Made by a program: the position numbers and the translations under genes
From: Macrobrachium rosenbergii
Lineage: Eukaryota; Arthropoda; Malacostraca; Decapoda; Palaemonidae
Assembly (NCBI RefSeq): GCF_040412425.1
Contig: NC_089766.1
Location: 15,828,508-15,892,507, forward strand
Length of the DNA stretch: 64,000 nucleotides
Direction of reading: 5' to 3'
In this document: positions 59,040-64,000 of the stretch, in pieces
Numbering within the stretch: the first letter of the stretch is position 1
How the letters are laid out: the number at the start of each line of letters is the position of its first letter
The notes under the pieces: generated by a model
The model's database searches: none
The model's input: the letters and a program-made list of their open reading frames with translations, nothing else
What the model was told of the DNA's origin: nothing

Positions 59040-60098
59040 CAGGCTTCAGACTGTCAGGGAACATGTCAGAACGAAGGACTTTTCAAGAAAAGCTGCAGAA
59101 GCAATCGCTAAGTGCAGATGTCAGTCTTCCGCTAATGTCTACCAGGTGCAGTGGACAGTCTTTCATAGCTGGTGCCAAAGACATGATGTCTCTTCTTATA
59201 AAACCTCTGTAGCACAGAATGCTGATTTTTTAGTATTTCTGAGGTCCTCTTGAGGTTTAGCTACCTCCACTTTCAGAGGCTATAGGTCTATGTTAAACTC
59301 CGTGGTTAGACATAGAGGTCTGGATTTTTCTATTAATCAAGACATAAGCAATTTGATTAAGTCCTTAGACACTTCCAAGCAAGAGAAGTCTATGTCAGTT
59401 GCCTGAAATCTAGATGTCACCCTCAAATGGCTCTCCAGCCCTCCATTTGAACCCCGACTCCTTATCGCTGCGTGATTTAACCAGGAAGACTCTCTTTTTT
59501 GTTGCTTTAGCTACTGCAAAGAGGATCAGCAAATTATGTGCTTTCAGTAAGACAGTGGGTTTTTTTGCAGGGAGACGCGGTCTGCTCATTTGCGCTTGGA
59601 TTCCTGGCAAAGAACGAGACCCCGTCCAACCCCTGGCGTCATTCGTTCACGATCAGGAATTTAAAGGATATCCTTGGGCCAGTAGACCAGGAGAGAGCTC
59701 TTTGCCCAGTTAGAGCTCTAATGCAGTACTTGAATAGAACCAAGAAGATCAGAGATCCTTCTCGGCATCTATGGTGTTCAGTGAAGAACCCCCCACGTCC
59801 GTTATCTAAGAATGCCTTAGCCTTCTTTCTAAAGTGTGTTATTTTCAAATCACACACGGAAATTCAAGAGGACGTTCTCCCTGTTTTTAAAGTCAAAGCT
59901 CATGAAATAAGAGCAGTTGCCACTTCGTTGGTTTTTAAGAACAACTTGTTGCTTTCTACGATTCTCCAATCAACATACTGGAAGTCAAAATCAGTGTTCA
60001 CCTCCAATTATTTGCGCAATGTAGGGACAGTTTATAACAATTGCAGTATGTTAGGTCCACTGGCCATGGCTGGCATGGTATTGGGGGAAGAAGGATAG
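59040..60098 (+). pseudogene. DIRS A tyrosine recombinase
   Basis: An N-terminal SAM-like part is visible across stops (SRKAAEAIAKCRCQSSANVY, then TSTFRGYRSMLNSVV). The catalytic domain starts with FVALATAKRISKLCAFS (first Arg), shifts frame near 59,560, then CPVRALMQYLNRTKKIRD, AHEIRAVATSLVFKNN (H-x-x-R), STYWKSKSVFTSNYLRNV (Trp in place of the second His, and the nucleophilic Tyr). This enzyme integrates the circular DNA in place of a DDE integrase, which explains the absence of a target duplication. The last frame (59,538-60,098) is open for 186 codons and keeps all catalytic residues after the first Arg. Confidence 0.9.
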
Positions 60099-60548
60099 GA
60101 GGTATCCCTTCTATTCCTCTATCTCCTCACCTTGTTAAGGATGTCGAGTACCCACCAGTCATTGTTTTTAATGCATGGGTGGTGGTTTTTGTTTTTAATG
60201 TTGTGTGGTAACAAATTTCTGGTTGTGTTTATATACTGCACCCAGGGCAAGGGCACTTGTTTTTTTGTAAAGTCTTGTCGGCCTTCGGAGTACTCCTTGT
60301 CTTCAAGGTTTCCCACTGAAGAAGAGACGACCCTCGGCTTTACTGCCGCGTCACTGCAGGTTGAGATGAGCGCCAACCAGAGGCAGTATCTTCCTGCTGC
60401 AGCTCTCTCACCAGGTAAGGCTACAACAAGCATTACACCAATGCTGCTAGCTATCTTTCGATTTCAAATTCATCTCCTTTACTAAGTGTTTTTGAGTAGA
60501 ACATGTCCATGCATCCCACCTCCTGTCAATGTGGGATTCAGCTATAGA
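60099..60548 (+). other. DIRS A 3' region between recombinase and internal complementary region
   Basis: A 117-codon frame at 60,132-60,485 shows no recognisable domain; I treat the stretch as untranslated. Confidence 0.5.
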
Positions 60549-60686
60549 GTGGTTACTTGGTAAGTTACTTATATAAAGACATTTTTATGATAAAGTTTTA
60601 TATAAAAGTGACATTTTTATGATAAAGTTTTATATAAAAATGACATTTTTATGATAAAGTTTTATGTATACTTAACAAGTAATCAC
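60549..60686 (+). repeat. Internal complementary region of DIRS A, with triplicated core
   Basis: The left-end complement (GTGGTTACTTGGTAAGTTAC) runs to TATATAAA. The right-end complement (GACATTTTTATGATAAAG, then TTTTATGTATACTTAACAAG) follows. At the junction the 30-bp block GACATTTTTATGATAAAG plus TTTTATATAAAA is present about three times. Confidence 0.85.
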
Positions 60687-60730
60687 ATGATCAAAGCCCT
60701 CCTGCCTCCCCTCTCATGGACATAGGGCAC

Positions 60731-60922
60731 AAACAAATTGAGCTCTCCAGCACTGTTGTACCTATTCTTCCCCGAAAGTGGGCGGGGTCTAGTTACCTGC
60801 ACCAAAAGCAATAGCTCGTTACCGCGAATTTCAAATGTTGAACTGCCGTGATAGTTACAAACTAATAGCTATGTAGTTACTGGGTAAGTATATAAAAAAC
60901 TTTCTTTTATCATAAAAATGTC
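60731..60922 (+). repeat. Right inverted terminal repeat of DIRS A
   Basis: Runs from AAACAAATTGAGCTCTCCAG to AGTTACTGGGTAAGTATATA, with a right-specific tail TTTATCATAAAAATGTC to about 60,922. The tail recurs inverted in the internal complementary region, which sets the element end. Confidence 0.92.
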
Positions 60923-61382
60923 ATGTTCATGTATTGGGTACTGTAAAGAAGGTTGTGGTTCTAGTATAGTGTATGTAACCCTTATCTTATAAAGTAAATG
61001 GAACAGGTCCAGGTATGATTGGTAAGGAATAATATCTTTTATTGCCTATATGTGTTCTTCTTCTTTGGGACTTTTGTTTTACTTCAGCATATGAGAGATA
61101 ACAGTACAGTTATTTTATTTTCTTTTTTTTATTATTTTACTGGGTATATATGTGATTTTGATATCACTGACATATTGCAAAGTTGCTTAGCCTCTTTAAA
61201 GCAGTATTGGAAGTGGCAACTGTGCTGAGCATCCATCCTTTTTAGCCATTTTGTCACTGTAAATCTATTTCAGTTGGTATCTTTCAAGTAATTGACAAAA
61301 AATTGAAATGTTAGGGTTTGAAAACATATAAATCAGGTTTAAACCTGTTTTTATTGAAGCCATTAATACTCAGAATTGATGT

Positions 61383-61450
61383 ATTTTTTCTACTATAGTT
61401 TTTCATGAATTAAAAGGATGCTTATGAAGCTGCAGACATAACGTAGGTTT
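61383..61450. repeat. Dispersed repeat Q, copy 2
   Basis: TAGTTTTTCATGAATTAAAA followed by GGATGCTTATGAAGCTGCAG and ACATAAC, same orientation as 47,584-47,652. Confidence 0.85.
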
Positions 61451-62557
61451 TAGGAGTTGCCATAGATGTCTATATTATTTATCATGCAGTCTTTGGCAAA
61501 AACTGCTATCCCGTACTGGCTTCCTTGAAAGAGTTCGATATAAACAACACCTAGATTCTTTCTCTGTTTATTCTTTCCTAAAAGCCAGTACAGGAAGTAA
61601 TATAAATTTTAGCATTAGGGTATTAGAAATAGGCTGATATGTTGACAGTGATGGTAAGGGCCAGTAAACTAAAGAGAGTGTTTGATTATAGGTAGGGTGC
61701 CTAATTTAAGTAACAGAGAAGAATGTAGGGAGGGCAATTGCCACTGGTCTTGCAATACCACAAGGTGAAATAATATGATGGGAAGAGCAGTAGGGCTAGG
61801 CAGTATGTTGGATGGTAGTGATTATCTTTCTCTTCTTATAACTTCATTCCTGATGTAAAGGCACTGTAAAAGGAAAACTTCTTGTGGTGATATATTGATG
61901 GTGACTGTTGTAATGAATTGTATTGAGAGGTGCCCAATTTTGGTCAGAAAAAAGTAAAATTGAGTTTCTCTAAAAGTAGCAATTTTTTTCTGTGTTAGGT
62001 ATGTCTTTGAGGAAGCAGATTAAAATATACAAATAAAATGCAAAGTAATTAATATGAGGCGTAGGAGAGCAAAGCAGAATTATAAAGACATGAGAAGAAT
62101 TGAGCAGAATAGTATTAACAGTTGGATAAAAATTTTTAGCACTGTATTATATTAAAACATAAGAGAAAGTATCAGAATTGACAAAAGTGCTAAGAAGAAC
62201 TTTATTGGCTCTTTCACCACCCCAAAGAATGACAACAGCTGTGTCTGCCTCTGCATCAGTAGGTGGTTCAAGTGAGAGAAATATCTTGTATTCAGCTTGA
62301 TGATGTTTATTGTTACTTTAGGGCCTCCGCTGTACAAAACTTCAAACAAACAGTGAATGATGTTTGACAGTTGAGTATACTGTTTTCCTTTTTAACTAGG
62401 TTATGCTCCAAATGTAGTCTAGAGAAAAAGTTGTAAGGGGGAAGAAGATTAATAATTGTAAAAGAATAGTAGAAGATAAATAATATCAGATAGAAGAAGA
62501 ACAGGATAACAAAGTGTTTTATGAACAAACAACACACTTCATTTTAACTTTGAGAAA

Positions 62558-62660
62558 ATGGCAAGGTTAATAAAAATTTAATGTTGATATGAGGACCTGG
62601 GCTTAGGACCAGGCAGCGGCTTTAGGCCTTCAGCAAGCTCACCTTCCTCAACTCACACAC
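62558..62660. repeat. Dispersed repeat R, copy 2
   Basis: Diverged partner of 30,305-30,412, sharing the block GGACCAGG(C/T)AGCGGC and its spacing. Confidence 0.55.
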
Positions 62661-64000
62661 TGTAATACAAGCATCAGTTTCTCCAGAAATATGTGGTAAA
62701 AGTAAGGGGGTGCAGTAAAACATATAAAATAATGGACGCAAGTTGGACCAGAGCGACCTTGGGCCAAATGCTGCAAAGAACCTTGAAGACTCAAACAGTG
62801 TGCCATGCAAGGCACATAGCAGTCAGTAAACCCTACAGAAAAAAAGTTTGGTAGTAAACAAGTTATATATAGTATATAAAATTTGTCAGGATGCCTTATA
62901 GTAGAGATAGGTTATATGTTTTAGTTGTTGTCAGGATTTATCATTGTTATTTTAAATGCAAATGTACCAGACCTCCCTTTAAAAATATTCAGGGTCAGAT
63001 CTCCCAGAATTCTTCTTTAGACCAAAAGAACCAGCATAACTGGTGCATCCTTAATGCTGAAGTATAAGAGGACAACTAGAATGACCCAAGGTGACATGGT
63101 GTATGATCTGCCTCCTCAAGGCTGGATGATATATATAAACTATTCACCAGATTAGCCGTTAGACCACAGCAGTAGCATCTTTATTGGTTTTTCCTGCCAT
63201 AACTGGTATTTACTTTTGAGTTATTTGTTGATAGGTATGCCAAAGAAGTATCCTAATTGCATTATTTGTATCTTCTTTTTAGAAAATACTTTCATTTGAT
63301 AAGTGAAGCATTTGGATTATATAATAAAACTATGTAAAATCACTTTTTTTTCCAGAACAGAGTAGATTCAGAGTTCCCAGCATAAATTATGCTATTTTGT
63401 AGGTTTAGAGGTTGGGAGATAGTTTTTTAAGATATTTCAACTGTGAAAGAATTATAGAACTTTGTATTACTTGTGGATCATTTGATATATCATAATTACA
63501 TACACAATAACTGACATTCCACATGTTGGCATGCATCTTTTAAAGTCATGTTTTACTGCTTGATATCTAAAATTTTAATTTATGTTGAAGTGAAATCCTT
63601 TATTTAGGTTGCTAAAAAACAGATTTTCCCAGTGCCAAATATACCTGTACGTACTTGCAGAATTACAGCATTCCTTGTATCTAAACTGTTGAGGATTTGT
63701 TCTTTTGCTAAGAGCTGTTTATTATTAAGTGTATCACAAGAAAACTTTCTAAGATTTATATGTAGCATTTCCTTTGGGTGTGGTATTCCTAATTTTTTTT
63801 CATTCATTCTTATTGTTTCCAAGGAAGTTTAAAAACTTAGAAACTAATACTCCCATAATAGTATTTGATTACCTGTACTTGATATTTCAATCTAAACTCT
63901 CTGCATTTTATTTGCTGTTTTCACTAAGTATGGTATGAAGTTTAGAACTGCATGGTTATAGGTGAAGGGAATGATTGTAGTGTTGGTGTAATTGTCATTT

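Larger units (their letters stand above)
50085..60922 (+). mobile_element. DIRS-type retrotransposon A, with nested insertions
   Basis: Inverted terminal repeats (about 50,085-50,254 and 60,731-60,922) enclose plus-strand gag-like, RT, RNase H and tyrosine recombinase remnants. An internal complementary region at 60,549-60,686 joins the complement of the left end (GTGGTTACTTGGTAAGTTAC) to that of the right end (GACATTTTTATGATAAAG). The 10.8-kb span falls to about 6.7 kb once the piggyBac (3.88 kb) and MITE (0.29 kb) inserts are removed, a usual size for the group. It sits in sense orientation in intron 6. Every ORF has frameshifts or stops, and the RT has lost a catalytic Asp, so it is not active. 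Confidence 0.93.
60923..64000 (+). other. SMARCE1 intron 6, part after DIRS element A
   Basis: AT-rich sequence with dispersed repeats Q and R. I searched for the next SMARCE1 exon (rest of the HMG box, then a Tyr/Ala-rich helix) and found none, so the intron continues beyond the edge. Confidence 0.6.

Noticed and set aside
60132..60485. Additional DIRS A protein after the recombinase
   Set aside because: The 117-codon frame has no homology I recognise and lies where the untranslated end is expected.

Overview
The window is eukaryotic, spliced and crowded with transposable elements. It most likely comes from an arthropod, and probably a decapod crustacean. The evidence is introns of 0.5 to over 15 kb with GT/AG borders, long (ATT)n, (AT)n, (GA)n and (CT)n microsatellites, and a mix of DIRS, Gypsy, I-type LINE, piggyBac, pogo-like and hAT elements. 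The clade comes from the character of the repeats, not from a diagnostic gene.

One host gene is recognisable: the plus-strand SMARCE1 (BAF57; Drosophila BAP111/dalao) gene, an HMG-box subunit of the SWI/SNF (BAF/BAP) chromatin remodelling complex. Six coding exons (15147-15213, 29333-29377, 35497-35556, 44971-45110, 47988-48068, 48605-48736) join in phase into 175 codons ending inside the HMG box. The 5' UTR exon and promoter were not found, and the 3' half of the gene lies beyond the right edge.

Layout: 1-5.6 kb holds a 5'-truncated I-type LINE on the minus strand, microsatellites, a 23-bp minisatellite and a SINE-like repeat. At 5,648-10,767 is a minus-strand Gypsy LTR retrotransposon, probably CsRN1-like, with both LTRs and an ATGC target duplication. 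Intron 1 (15.2-29.3 kb) carries a degenerate DIRS element, here called B (21,613 to about 28,466). Introns 2-4 hold small repeats: a SINE with a 14-bp target duplication, a hAT MITE and several short tandem duplications. Intron 6 begins with a decayed copy of the preceding exon end. It then holds a second DIRS element, A (about 50,085-60,922), into which a piggyBac element (52,196-56,076, TTAA on both sides) and a pogo-like MITE (56,379-56,667, TA on both sides) have inserted.

Both DIRS elements show the full DIRS-1 plan: inverted terminal repeats plus an internal complementary region that equals the joined ends of the element, as expected of a circular-intermediate template. The most unusual structure is at 50,371-50,588, in the leader of element A. 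It is a tandem pair of 109-bp palindromic modules that look like the joined ends of a third DIRS family, with 14-nt loops that are exact reverse complements of each other. All transposon coding regions seen are broken by frameshifts or stops. SMARCE1 is the only gene in the window that looks functional.
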